Translations under genes and position numbers: made by a program | Notes under the pieces: generated by a model | Database searches by the model: none | Told to the model about the DNA's origin: nothing | The model's input: the letters and a program-made list of their open reading frames with translations, nothing else | Origin: Bacteroidota bacterium | GTDB lineage: Bacteria > Bacteroidota > Bacteroidia > Chitinophagales > Chitinophagaceae | Direction of reading: 5' to 3' | DNA: 64,000 nt | Assembly (NCBI GenBank): GCA_023424015.1 | Contig: JAFAEM010000040.1 | Location: 4,258-68,257, forward strand | Shown here: in pieces, positions 52,609 through 60,686 of the stretch | How positions within the stretch are numbered: the first letter of the stretch is position 1 | Layout: every line of letters starts with the position of its first letter

Positions 52609-54389
52609 GGCCGGCCTTCCGCCTCCTTCGCGGCAAGTAAATATACCAGGGAGGCCGTACCGTCCATGGTGGGCTCATTGGTACTGTAATCGCCGTAGTC
52701 GTCATGATAGACAACCAGGTCGCTCTGGAACTCGGCATATTCATCGGGATTGGCCAACCTGATACCGATCAGGTTCTTGTAAATATTTCCATATACCGGA
52801 CCATCCACCAGGCCGCCATCGATCGGGTAGTTTTTCAAATGAGTGAAGGCGGAATGTGGATCTACAGGCGTGTCACCCCATGAAGGGAGGCCATACACCA
52901 TACTTGTTCCCCAGGGATTGCAACCAAAGAGCCAGTCAAAATTGGCCTGCTCCAGTTCTGAAAAAGTCTGATCACCTGTGAGATCGCGGTACCAATAGCA
53001 CTGTATAGCAAAAGAAGTAGTCAGGTTATTGCTGCACCAGATAAATGGCACACCACGGTAAAATGCGTTCTGACTGGCCTTGTTCCAAACTTTCTCAATG
53101 CCTTCGCGGTAGTAACGGATGATAGTATCCTTCCTTTTATCTTTTAATTGCTTTGCCAGTTCATAGTGGCCGATATTGATAAACGGATACCACTGGTAAT
53201 GGTGAGCCGTGTCAGCGCCCAGCCATGGAGTATGTGGTTCCTGCTTCGCAAATGCAAAAGCTTCATCTAGATGTACGGGATTGGATTGCTGGAAAGTCAG
53301 GCTGGTTGCTGCCAATTGCATATCATCTACCCAGTTTGACTCCGCGTAGATATAAGGTGACTTCACGGAAGCCGTTTGCGTCACGCCCGGCTTTTTATTG
53401 GCAAAAGCATATGCCGACCTCGATCTTTTCGAGAGCAGGCTGCTGTAGTCTTTATCATCTTTGAACAACACCGACCCCAGGGCAAATGCGCTGGTAAACT
53501 TACCACCCGTAGAGCTGGTACCCGTTGTATTGTTCATGAACTTTCCTCTCTGCTGTGGCTCACCACTGACAAAATATACCGGGCGCTCATAGCCTCTTCC
53601 ATAAAAACTATCCATTTTCGGAATACGCATACCTGCATGATCCCTGTCATCGGCGATCTGGTTAAACATCCAGTCATCCTTTGGATGCATTTTCAAAAGC
53701 CAGTCGAGGCCCCAACGTGCCTCGTCCAGCACATCGGCAACACCATTGGTACCATCCAGGCCATTTGCCAGTTTCTCATCAGTAAATACATGAGGAAAGT
53801 CGCGGTACGACATTAGCAGATGATAGGTTGCGTTGGCCGAAGTGGTTGTGTACTGGAGATAATCACTCGCATCATGCCATCCTCCTACTACATCAATGCG
53901 TGTGCTGTCGGGGATGCCAGCTTTTTCACCGTACAATACATAACCGTCATCTGTATGGCAGCTATCTTTTAGATATGGGTTAAAGCCGGTTCTTTGTTGT
54001 CGCATATAACGGAGACAAAAATCTGCGGCCCCATTATAAACATCATTACCTATTTCAAACTCGGGCGAAACAGCTTTGCCTGCCTGCAGGAAATAACGTC
54101 CGGGTTTTTTGAAGGATGAAAAATTAAGGCGATAGGTTTGGCGGAAAGGACCATAAGTGCCAAATGCTTTACCCGCCGGCCCGCTGGAAACAACCTTTTT
54201 TGTTTTGGCATCAACCAACTGCCAGCTCCTGATTGTGGCTTCTTCCTTTGATCCCCACACGGCAACCTTTACTCCATTGGGCAGGTAACCCAACTGGTTG
54301 ATCCGGATCCAGGCGGTGGGATCCACATTATCTTTTTTTCCAATTGATGTAAAAGACAAAAGAAAAACGACGAGCAATAACCTGTACAT
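52599..54389 (-). CDS. Glycoside hydrolase family 9 protein, exported
   Basis: 596 residues. A signal peptide (MYRLLLVVFLLSFTS) precedes an Ig-like CelD_N domain at about 27-115 (IRINQLGYLPNGVKVAVW, RYFLQAGKAVSPEFEI) and the GH9 (alpha/alpha)6 barrel. The catalytic Asp pair is D173/D176 in GGWHDASDY, and the acid Glu is about E572 in YSTNEPTMDG. GH9 covers cellulases and exo-glucosaminidases. The deacetylase next to it, and the amino-sugar-like genes opposite, favour an N-acetylated or aminated beta-glycan (inference). It ends in AAAAAAGTAG just before the deacetylase frame. Confidence 0.93.
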   Translation of the reverse strand: MYRLLLVVFLLSFTSIGKKDNVDPTAWIRINQLGYLPNGVKVAVWGSKEEATIRSWQLVDAKTKKVVSSGPAGKAFGTYGPFRQTYRLNFSSFKKPGRYFLQAGKAVSPEFEIGNDVYNGAADFCLRYMRQQRTGFNPYLKDSCHTDDGYVLYGEKAGIPDSTRIDVVGGWHDASDYLQYTTTSANATYHLLMSYRDFPHVFTDEKLANGLDGTNGVADVLDEARWGLDWLLKMHPKDDWMFNQIADDRDHAGMRIPKMDSFYGRGYERPVYFVSGEPQQRGKFMNNTTGTSSTGGKFTSAFALGSVLFKDDKDYSSLLSKRSRSAYAFANKKPGVTQTASVKSPYIYAESNWVDDMQLAATSLTFQQSNPVHLDEAFAFAKQEPHTPWLGADTAHHYQWYPFINIGHYELAKQLKDKRKDTIIRYYREGIEKVWNKASQNAFYRGVPFIWCSNNLTTSFAIQCYWYRDLTGDQTFSELEQANFDWLFGCNPWGTSMVYGLPSWGDTPVDPHSAFTHLKNYPIDGGLVDGPVYGNIYKNLIGIRLANPDEYAEFQSDLVVYHDDYGDYSTNEPTMDGTASLVYLLAAKEAEGRPKK

Positions 54390-54415
54390 GATGGATTTTT
54401 TTAAAAAAATTCAAA

Positions 54416-54514
54416 GCGGTCAAGTTAAGCAACTTTGTACAATTCATTGGCAAATGCGTCTTTTTGCCGGTAATTTTTTTACTCTCCATTTTCATTTCTC
54501 CTTAACTTGACCGC
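54416..54514. promoter_or_regulatory. 14-bp inverted repeat in the GH9/ROK divergent promoter region
   Basis: GCGGTCAAGTTAAG (54416-54429) is exactly inverted at 54501-54514. One copy lies 27 bp before the GH9 start and the other 13 bp before the ROK start. It is probably an operator pair for a shared regulator that is not in the window. Confidence 0.65.
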
Positions 54515-54526
54515 ATAATTTTTTCT

Positions 54527-55474
54527 ATGGCAGTAATTGCTCTTGACCTGGGTGGAACAAAACTGGCTGCAGCCATTATCAGCGAAGCCGGCGACATATT
54601 ACATTCAGAAACCGTTTTACTTGGAAAAAGAGAAGGTGCAGAAGTAGGTGACCTGATCGTGCAGGAAACCAATGTGATGCTACAAAAGGCGAAAAGCAAC
54701 AGTATTGCTGTCGATGCTATTGGTATCTGTATACCTGGTATCGCGTATGCAAAGACCGGTAAAGTATGGGCGCCTAATATTCCAGGCTGGGATGAATTTC
54801 CCCTGCTGGACATTTTAAAGGATGCTGTTTCTGATAAAAACATATGTATAAAACTGGATAGTGACAGGGCTTGTTATATCCTGGCTGAAACCTGGAAAGG
54901 TAATGCCCGTGGTTGCAGCGATGCGATCTTCCTGGGTGTCGGAACCGGGATTGGTGCCGGCATCCTGGTGAATGGACAGTTACTAAGAGGTGCACACGAT
55001 ATAGGTGGCGCTATAGGCTGGCTGGCACTCAACAAACCGTTTGAAGAAAAGTATATACCCTGCGGTTGTTTTGAGTACCATGCATCCGGTGAGGGACTTG
55101 CGAAAGTGGCAAAAGGACTAGTGGAAGAAAATAAATTTCCTGGTAATAAATTAGCCAGTATCTCCGCGTCACTGTCTGCAAAGGATATCTTTGAAGCTTA
55201 CGGCCAAAACGACCCTTTGGCGATAGCGGTTGTGAACAACGCGATCGAATACTGGGGTATGGCAGTAGCCAACCTCGTGAGCCTGTTCAATCCCGAAAAG
55301 ATAATTTTCGGTGGCGGTGTATTTGGGCCAGCCCTTAGATTCCTGGACGCTATTTATGAGGAAGCAAAAAAATGGGCACAACCTATCAGCATCAAGCAGG
55401 TAAAACTCGAGGGTGCCGCGTTGGGTTCTGAAGCCGGGCTTTATGGTGCGGGGTATCTCGCTTTACTGGATTAA
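54527..55474 (+). CDS. ROK-family sugar kinase
   Basis: A 315-residue sugar kinase. The ATP motif IALDLGGTKLAAAI is at the N-terminus, the hinge GVGTGIGAGILVNGQL is near 145, and the ROK zinc-binding stretch is reduced to CGCFEYHASGEG. A second GGGVFGP comes near the end. Glucokinase, N-acetylglucosamine and glucosamine kinases are all possible. Position with GH9, deacetylase and SIS genes suggests an amino sugar. It is the first of three co-directional genes. Confidence 0.9.
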   Translation: MAVIALDLGGTKLAAAIISEAGDILHSETVLLGKREGAEVGDLIVQETNVMLQKAKSNSIAVDAIGICIPGIAYAKTGKVWAPNIPGWDEFPLLDILKDAVSDKNICIKLDSDRACYILAETWKGNARGCSDAIFLGVGTGIGAGILVNGQLLRGAHDIGGAIGWLALNKPFEEKYIPCGCFEYHASGEGLAKVAKGLVEENKFPGNKLASISASLSAKDIFEAYGQNDPLAIAVVNNAIEYWGMAVANLVSLFNPEKIIFGGGVFGPALRFLDAIYEEAKKWAQPISIKQVKLEGAALGSEAGLYGAGYLALLD

Positions 55475-55483
55475 CTGCTCACT

Positions 55484-56644
55484 ATGTATAATAGAAACAA
55501 AGTTTTTGCGGCGGCCTGCATGGCGCTATTTTTATTTGGCATGACACTCATCACGCTGGGATCGATCATGCCTTCGTTAAAAACAGATTTTGAAACGGAG
55601 GGGCTCAATGCAGGTATACTCGTTGCGGTATTACCCATCGGTATTCTCCTGGGCTCACTTGTTTTCGGGCCTGTCGTAGATCGCTATGGATACAAGCTCT
55701 TGCTCATCATCAGCGTGCTGATCTCGGCGATATCGCTGGAAGGTCTGGCTTTCACCAAATCGCTTTCGATATTATATGTATGTATTTTCCTCATTGGTTT
55801 TGGTGGCGGTGTAATCAACGGAGGCACCAGTGCATTAGTGGCCGATATCAGTGAAAAAGATAAAGGTGCAGCCCTGAGTTTTCTTGGCGTGTTTTTCGGC
55901 ATCGGTGCCCTTGGTATGCCATTGCTACTTGGTTTACTGTCCCGCTATTATACCTATAACACTATTCTCGCGGCTGTTGGGTTCTTCATGCTGCTTCCAG
56001 TCATTTACTTTCTTCTGACTGCTTTTCCCAAGCCCAAGCAGGCGCAGGGATTTCCGCTGAAGGAAGGACTGAAACTCGTGAAAGAACCCGCATTGCTGCT
56101 GACGGGTTTTTTTCTTTTTTTTCAAAGCGGCGTTGAGAGCCTGGTCAACAACTGGACCACCTCCTACCTGCAGGAAGGACTGGCTATTGATAATGACAGG
56201 GCGCTGTACGCTTTGTCGTTTTCGGTAGTAGGGCTTACAGTAGCACGCATACTGCTGGGATCGCTGTTAAAGAAAACCTCGCCCTATACAGTGTTGCTCA
56301 TTTCCTTGATACTTGTGGCAGGCGGTAGTTTGGTTTTATATTCCACTTCATCGTACAGCATTTCCTTTGCTGCACTTATCCTGATGGGCATGGGACTGGC
56401 AGGTGGATTCCCTATCATACTCGGGTATGTAGGTCAATTGTATGCACAGCTCTCTGGTACGGCGTTTAGTATCGCGCTGGTGATCGCACTTACCGGCAAC
56501 ACACTGATCAATTATTCTTTCGGTGCAATAGCAGAAAAATACAATATTAGCTACCTACCCGTCATGATAGCGGCCTGTATTGGTTTTATGATCATAATTT
56601 TGCTGGCCATTCGTCGCAATATTGCAGGGCGCATCAAGTTGTAA
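55484..56644 (+). CDS. MFS sugar transporter-like protein
   Basis: 386 residues with twelve predicted membrane helices, for example VFAAACMALFLFGMTLITLG, LSFLGVFFGIGALGMPLLL and LSFSVVGLTVARILLGSLL. A typical cytoplasmic loop, VVDRYGYKLLLIISVL, lies after helix 2. It starts 9 bp after the ROK kinase stop, so they share an operon. It probably imports the sugar released by the GH9 enzyme after it crosses the outer membrane (inference). Confidence 0.9.
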   Translation: MYNRNKVFAAACMALFLFGMTLITLGSIMPSLKTDFETEGLNAGILVAVLPIGILLGSLVFGPVVDRYGYKLLLIISVLISAISLEGLAFTKSLSILYVCIFLIGFGGGVINGGTSALVADISEKDKGAALSFLGVFFGIGALGMPLLLGLLSRYYTYNTILAAVGFFMLLPVIYFLLTAFPKPKQAQGFPLKEGLKLVKEPALLLTGFFLFFQSGVESLVNNWTTSYLQEGLAIDNDRALYALSFSVVGLTVARILLGSLLKKTSPYTVLLISLILVAGGSLVLYSTSSYSISFAALILMGMGLAGGFPIILGYVGQLYAQLSGTAFSIALVIALTGNTLINYSFGAIAEKYNISYLPVMIAACIGFMIIILLAIRRNIAGRIKL

Positions 56645-56683
56645 AAAATATTTTTCACTCTTATAATAAAATCAATAAAAGTT

Positions 56684-57445
56684 ATGCTGGCAAAAACATG
56701 GTTACAGAATGCAAGGGGTATTATGGACAATATCGAGAACACGCAGTTGGAAAACATACAAAAGGCGGCTGAGATCATGGCCGATACGATTGAGGCGGGT
56801 CGCTGGGTGCATACATTTGGCTGCGGTCATGCCACACTCCCGATCGAAGAGATGTATCCCCGTATTGGCGGCTTTGTAGGTTTTCACCCCATCGTAGAGC
56901 TGCCACTCACGTTCTTTACTAATATCGTAGGCGGCATGAGCGTGCACAATTTTGTATTTCTCGAAAGAGTAGAAGGCTATGGTACCGAGATCATGAAGGG
57001 ATATAAGTTCGATAAAAAAGATTGCATGTGGCTTTTCTCGCATACCGGGATCAACGCGGTAAACATCGACGTGGCGCTGGAAGCAAAAAAACAGGGTATG
57101 AAAGTGATCGTATTCGGCTCGGCTAAAGAAGCGGAAGGCAAACCCACCCGTCATAGCAGCGGTAAAAATATTTTTCAATTGGCCGATCTCGTTGTAGACA
57201 CCTGCGTGCCGATCCAGGATGCCTGTGTTCCGCTGAAAAATCATGTTGATAAAGTGGGGCCTGTCTCAACCATTGGTTTTATTACCGCAGTTTGGATGAC
57301 CGTAACAACTGTAGCGGAAATCCTCGCTGAACGTGGCGTAAAACTATATATCCATCCTTCACACAATGTACCGGGCGACACCACTGCCAAGGAAAGACTG
57401 GCGGAAGCGCTGGAAGAGTACAAGACAAGGGTTGCCGGGGTGTAA
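56684..57445 (+). CDS. SIS-domain sugar-phosphate isomerase-like protein
   Basis: 253 residues, soluble. The start MLAKTWLQNARGIMDNIENTQ precedes a SIS domain: WVHTFGCGHATLPIEEMYPR, then WLFSHTGINAVNIDVALEAKKQG and MKVIVFGSAKE. The family binds phosphosugars (for example MurQ and GlmS-like). Here the first segment has the HTFGCGHA variant. The gene is 39 bp after the MFS gene. Its role as isomerase or lyase for the imported sugar phosphate is inferred. Confidence 0.85.
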   Translation: MLAKTWLQNARGIMDNIENTQLENIQKAAEIMADTIEAGRWVHTFGCGHATLPIEEMYPRIGGFVGFHPIVELPLTFFTNIVGGMSVHNFVFLERVEGYGTEIMKGYKFDKKDCMWLFSHTGINAVNIDVALEAKKQGMKVIVFGSAKEAEGKPTRHSSGKNIFQLADLVVDTCVPIQDACVPLKNHVDKVGPVSTIGFITAVWMTVTTVAEILAERGVKLYIHPSHNVPGDTTAKERLAEALEEYKTRVAGV

Positions 57446-57472
57446 GAGGGTTTTTAGGAACCAGGTTCAGAG

Positions 57473-57488
57473 CCCGACAGCTATCGGG
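57473..57488. repeat. REP-like palindrome
   Basis: CCCGACAG against CTATCGGG, one mismatch in eight, in the gap 57446-57987 after the SIS gene. Confidence 0.5.
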
Positions 57489-57590
57489 TTGGAAAATTTT
57501 TATAGAGAAGTTTCCGAGTTGTAGAGACAGTTTTAGAATTGCTTTTTGCGATGAGACTGACCTCAACTATCGGGTAAATTCCCAACACCA

Positions 57591-57881
57591 AATCATTGTT
57601 GTCCGGAGAACTCTGGTGCACTAAATACCACGGGGCACGGCGAGCACAGCGAAAGGCGTCTATGTGTTAAAAAATCTGCTACGGAGAATAGGAATACTCC
57701 GCCGTGTCCGCTGTGTGCGCTGTGGTTTACTGACACGTCGGGACACTTGAACTACGACCAGCAAAAAGAACAGCTTCCAGTAAAAACAAAGCAAAGCCCC
57801 TGTAAAAGGAAAAGTCAGAGAAGCCGAGCGGGTCAAAGGTTTTGACAACTATCAAAAATTTTGTTCCGGACAGCAAAGACT
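57591..57881 (-). mobile_element. 291-bp MITE-like element, copy B
   Basis: It begins AATCATTGTTGTCCGG and ends CCGGACAGCAAAGAC, with terminal inverted repeats matching in about 13 of 16 positions. It is the inverted counterpart of 50794-51084, with the same length of 291 bp. A 62-codon open frame on the minus strand crosses it but is not kept in copy A. It occupies most of the gap between the SIS gene and the FAH-family gene. Confidence 0.85.
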
Positions 57882-57953
57882 CCAAATTACCAGTCCGATA
57901 GCACTCGGAACATGATTGTTCAATTCAGCACATGAATCCCAGAATATTCGGGC

Positions 57954-57961
57954 TAACTTTG
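57954..57961 (+). promoter_or_regulatory. -7 box of the FAH-family gene
   Basis: TAACTTTG is an exact TAnnTTTG match, 26 bp before the ATG at 57988, which supports that start. The -33 box is unclear. Confidence 0.4.
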
Positions 57962-57987
57962 CATGCTTTAACGAAAACTCATTTAGC

Positions 57988-59001
57988 ATGAAACTGGTAT
58001 CCTACGTAAAAGAGGGGCATGAGCAGCTGGCGGTATTGATCAATGATATGGTCTATGACATGGAAGTACTGCATCCCGATCTGCCAGGTACCATGAATAT
58101 GTTCCTGACTTACTGGGATGACTCGTACCCTGTTGCCCAGGCCGGCGCTTTATTATTACAGGATGGTTCAAGAAGCAGCAATAAAGGTGTACCTGTTGAA
58201 TCCGTACAATTGCTGGCCCCTGTTCCTTTTCCTGCCAGCTGCCGCGATGGTTATGCCTTTCGCCAACATGTGTCATCGGCACGCAGAAACCGTGGTGTGG
58301 AGATGATCCCGGAGTTTGACCAGTACCCGGTATTTTATTTTACAAACCATCATAGCATTCAGGGACCGGGCGAGGTAAAATGTATGCCTGATCACCTGGA
58401 AAAACTTGATTTCGAATTAGAGGCAGCCATCGTTATCTGCCGCCATGGACGTGATATACCCGCAACGCATGCCGATCAATATATTGGTGGATTAATGATC
58501 ATGAACGACCTAAGCGCCCGCAGGTTGCAGATGGAAGAGATGTTGCTTAACCTGGGCCCCGCCAAAGGCAAAGATTTTGCGACAGCGATCGGCCCCTGGC
58601 TGGTTACGTTGGATGAACTTCACGAATTTGAGATCCCCGCAAAGGAAAATCATATTGGCAAGAGCTGGAACCTCGAAATGAAATGCCGTGTAAATGGAGT
58701 ACAGGTAAGCCTGGGAAATGTTGGCGATATGGACTGGACATTTGCTGAGATCATTGAACGGGCTTCTTATGGCGTGGATCTATATCCCGGCGACATTATC
58801 GGAAGCGGCACTGTAGGCACAGGCTGTTTTCTCGAATTGAATGGAACCGGTAAACTGAATGACCCTGCTTATAAAGAACAATGGCTGCAATCCGGCGACC
58901 TGGTAGAGATGGAAATTGAACAACTCGGAACACTGAGCAATAAAATTATAGGTATAGAATCAACCTGGAGCATTCTACAACAGAAAAAGATAAAACAGTA
59001 A
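57988..59001 (+). CDS. Fumarylacetoacetate-hydrolase-family protein
   Basis: 337 residues from the ATG at 57988 (MKLVSYVKEGHEQLAVL). Metal-ligand acids typical of the FAH fold are visible: LDFELEAAIVICRHG, MIMNDLSARRLQMEE and the C-terminal GDIIGSGTVGTG. Reactions in this family are C-C bond hydrolysis (fumarylacetoacetate) or decarboxylation; the exact one is unknown. It is followed after 27 bp by a flavin reductase, a pairing common in aromatic amino-acid catabolism (tyrosine/homogentisate). Confidence 0.88.
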   Translation: MKLVSYVKEGHEQLAVLINDMVYDMEVLHPDLPGTMNMFLTYWDDSYPVAQAGALLLQDGSRSSNKGVPVESVQLLAPVPFPASCRDGYAFRQHVSSARRNRGVEMIPEFDQYPVFYFTNHHSIQGPGEVKCMPDHLEKLDFELEAAIVICRHGRDIPATHADQYIGGLMIMNDLSARRLQMEEMLLNLGPAKGKDFATAIGPWLVTLDELHEFEIPAKENHIGKSWNLEMKCRVNGVQVSLGNVGDMDWTFAEIIERASYGVDLYPGDIIGSGTVGTGCFLELNGTGKLNDPAYKEQWLQSGDLVEMEIEQLGTLSNKIIGIESTWSILQQKKIKQ

Positions 59002-59028
59002 GCTTCTTAAACCTGAAAAAGCAAAACA

Positions 59029-59910
59029 ATGATTCTAGACCTGCAAGATCTCAACCCGGTAGAAAAACAATACTACCTGCAGCATGTCATCGCGCCCCGG
59101 CCGATTTGTTTTGCATCTACGATCGACAAAGACGGAATCGTCAACCTAAGCCCTTTCAGTTTTTTCAATTTGTTTTCCACCACACCGCCCATCGTTATAT
59201 TTTCACCATCAAGGCGTGTCAGAAATAATACCATCAAGCATACCCTTGAAAATGTAATGGAAGTGCCAGAGGTTGTGATCAATATTGTAACATTTGATAT
59301 GGTGCAACAGGTCTCGCTGGCGAGTTGTGAATATCCAAAAGGCACAAACGAATTCGTAAAGGCCGGGTTTACCGGGATTCCCGCGACCCTGGTCAGGCCA
59401 CCCATGGTAAAAGAAAGTAAAGTAAACCTTGAGTGTCGCGTTACGGAAATAAAACCGCTGGGTACAGAAGGCGGCGCGGGCAACCTCGTGATCTGCGAAG
59501 TGGTCCGTATGCATATTGACGATAGCCTGCTTGATGAAAACAAGAAAATTGATCAGCGAAAAATAAACCATGTAGCGAGGCTGGGCAACAACTGGTACTG
59601 CCAGGTAAATGAAACCAATCTCTTTGAGGTGGATAAACCCAACACACTCCTGGGTATCGGTATCGACGGGCTACCTGCTGCCATCCGCAACAGCAAAATA
59701 CTTTCAGGCAATGATCTTGGCCAACTGGCTAATGTACAGGAACTGCCTGCGATCGACCCTGCCTTTGACGATGATCACTTAAAACAGATCATCCAATATT
59801 ACAATCTCAACCCCGATGACATGGAAAAAGAGTTGCATCGGTACGCCAAAAAACTACTTGAAAAGGGTAAAACAAAAGAAGCCTGGCAAATACTACTGGC
59901 CAGTGTTTAA
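59029..59910 (+). CDS. Flavin-reductase-like (split-barrel) protein
   Basis: A 293-residue FMN-binding split-barrel protein. It starts MILDLQDLNPVEKQYYLQHVIAPRPICFAST, the family opening, with NLSPFSFFNLFSTTPPIVIFSPSRR at the FMN site. The C-terminal 90 residues are helical (DPAFDDDHLKQIIQYYNLNP). It would supply reduced flavin to an oxygenase or act on its own. Same operon as the FAH-family gene by spacing and orientation. Confidence 0.86.
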   Translation: MILDLQDLNPVEKQYYLQHVIAPRPICFASTIDKDGIVNLSPFSFFNLFSTTPPIVIFSPSRRVRNNTIKHTLENVMEVPEVVINIVTFDMVQQVSLASCEYPKGTNEFVKAGFTGIPATLVRPPMVKESKVNLECRVTEIKPLGTEGGAGNLVICEVVRMHIDDSLLDENKKIDQRKINHVARLGNNWYCQVNETNLFEVDKPNTLLGIGIDGLPAAIRNSKILSGNDLGQLANVQELPAIDPAFDDDHLKQIIQYYNLNPDDMEKELHRYAKKLLEKGKTKEAWQILLASV

Positions 59911-59939
59911 GCAATACAGAAATTGACGAGTAGAATCTT

Positions 59940-60686
59940 TTACTTCAGACCCAGCCGCTCCATCAGCGTTTCTTTCTTTGATTTGGAAACACCCAGCTTG
60001 TCACCTGTATCCAGGATGAGATAACCCCCATCTGTTTTGTAGAAATGCGTTACGTGATCCAGGTTGACAAGAGTGGAATGATGTATTCTTTGAAAATGCT
60101 CCGGTGGCAACATTTCTTCTATATCGCTGAGTGTTTTGGAAATAACCAGTTTTCTTTTATTATTTAAATAGACATGTGTATACGCCCCCTCCGCCCGGGC
60201 ATACACGATGCTTCCGATTTCTACGAATTCATACCCCTCTCTCCCCGCAAAGGCAATGCGTTGTTTGGCTTCCGGTTTATTGATATTATGCAACAGGTTG
60301 TCAATATTTGCTGCACCCGTTTTCTGTGCGATCTTCTCCGACACTTTCCTGATAGATTCTTTGAGATCATTGGTGTCGACAGGTTTTAACAAATAATCTA
60401 TTGCGCTTAGCCGAAATGCCCTGGCAGCAAACTGGTCGAAAGCGGTTGTAAAAATGATGGCAAAATTTATCTCCTGCAATACTTCCAGCATTTCAAACCC
60501 ATTCATCCATGGCATTTGTACATCCAGGAATACCAGGTCCGGTTTGTGATGACCAATAGCCAATAATCCCTGTTTGGGAGAAGTGCATGTTGCGACAATC
60601 TCCACTTCAGGACAATACTTCCGCAAATCAAAAGCCAGGCTTTCGATACAGTTTTGTTCGTCATCGATAATCACAGATCGAATCAT
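59940..60686 (-). CDS. LytTR-type response regulator
   Basis: 248 residues. The receiver domain covers about 1-120, with D55 in PDLVFLDVQMPWMNG as the probable phosphorylation site, acidic pocket IIDDE, and the conserved K in IDYLLKPVD. The LytTR DNA-binding domain is at about 145-245 (IVYARAEGAYTHVYLNNKRKLVISKTL split by loops, FQRIHHSTLVNLDHV). Its start overlaps the sensor kinase stop by 4 bp, so the two are coupled. The targets are unknown. Confidence 0.95.
   Translation of the reverse strand: MIRSVIIDDEQNCIESLAFDLRKYCPEVEIVATCTSPKQGLLAIGHHKPDLVFLDVQMPWMNGFEMLEVLQEINFAIIFTTAFDQFAARAFRLSAIDYLLKPVDTNDLKESIRKVSEKIAQKTGAANIDNLLHNINKPEAKQRIAFAGREGYEFVEIGSIVYARAEGAYTHVYLNNKRKLVISKTLSDIEEMLPPEHFQRIHHSTLVNLDHVTHFYKTDGGYLILDTGDKLGVSKSKKETLMERLGLK

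Noticed and set aside
54298..54510. 70-codon frame in the GH9/ROK gap
   Set aside because: It overlaps GH9 and the inverted-repeat operator region; it has no conserved features.
57660..57848. 62-codon hydrophobic open frame on the minus strand
   Set aside because: It lies within the 291-bp element and is not preserved in the other copy.
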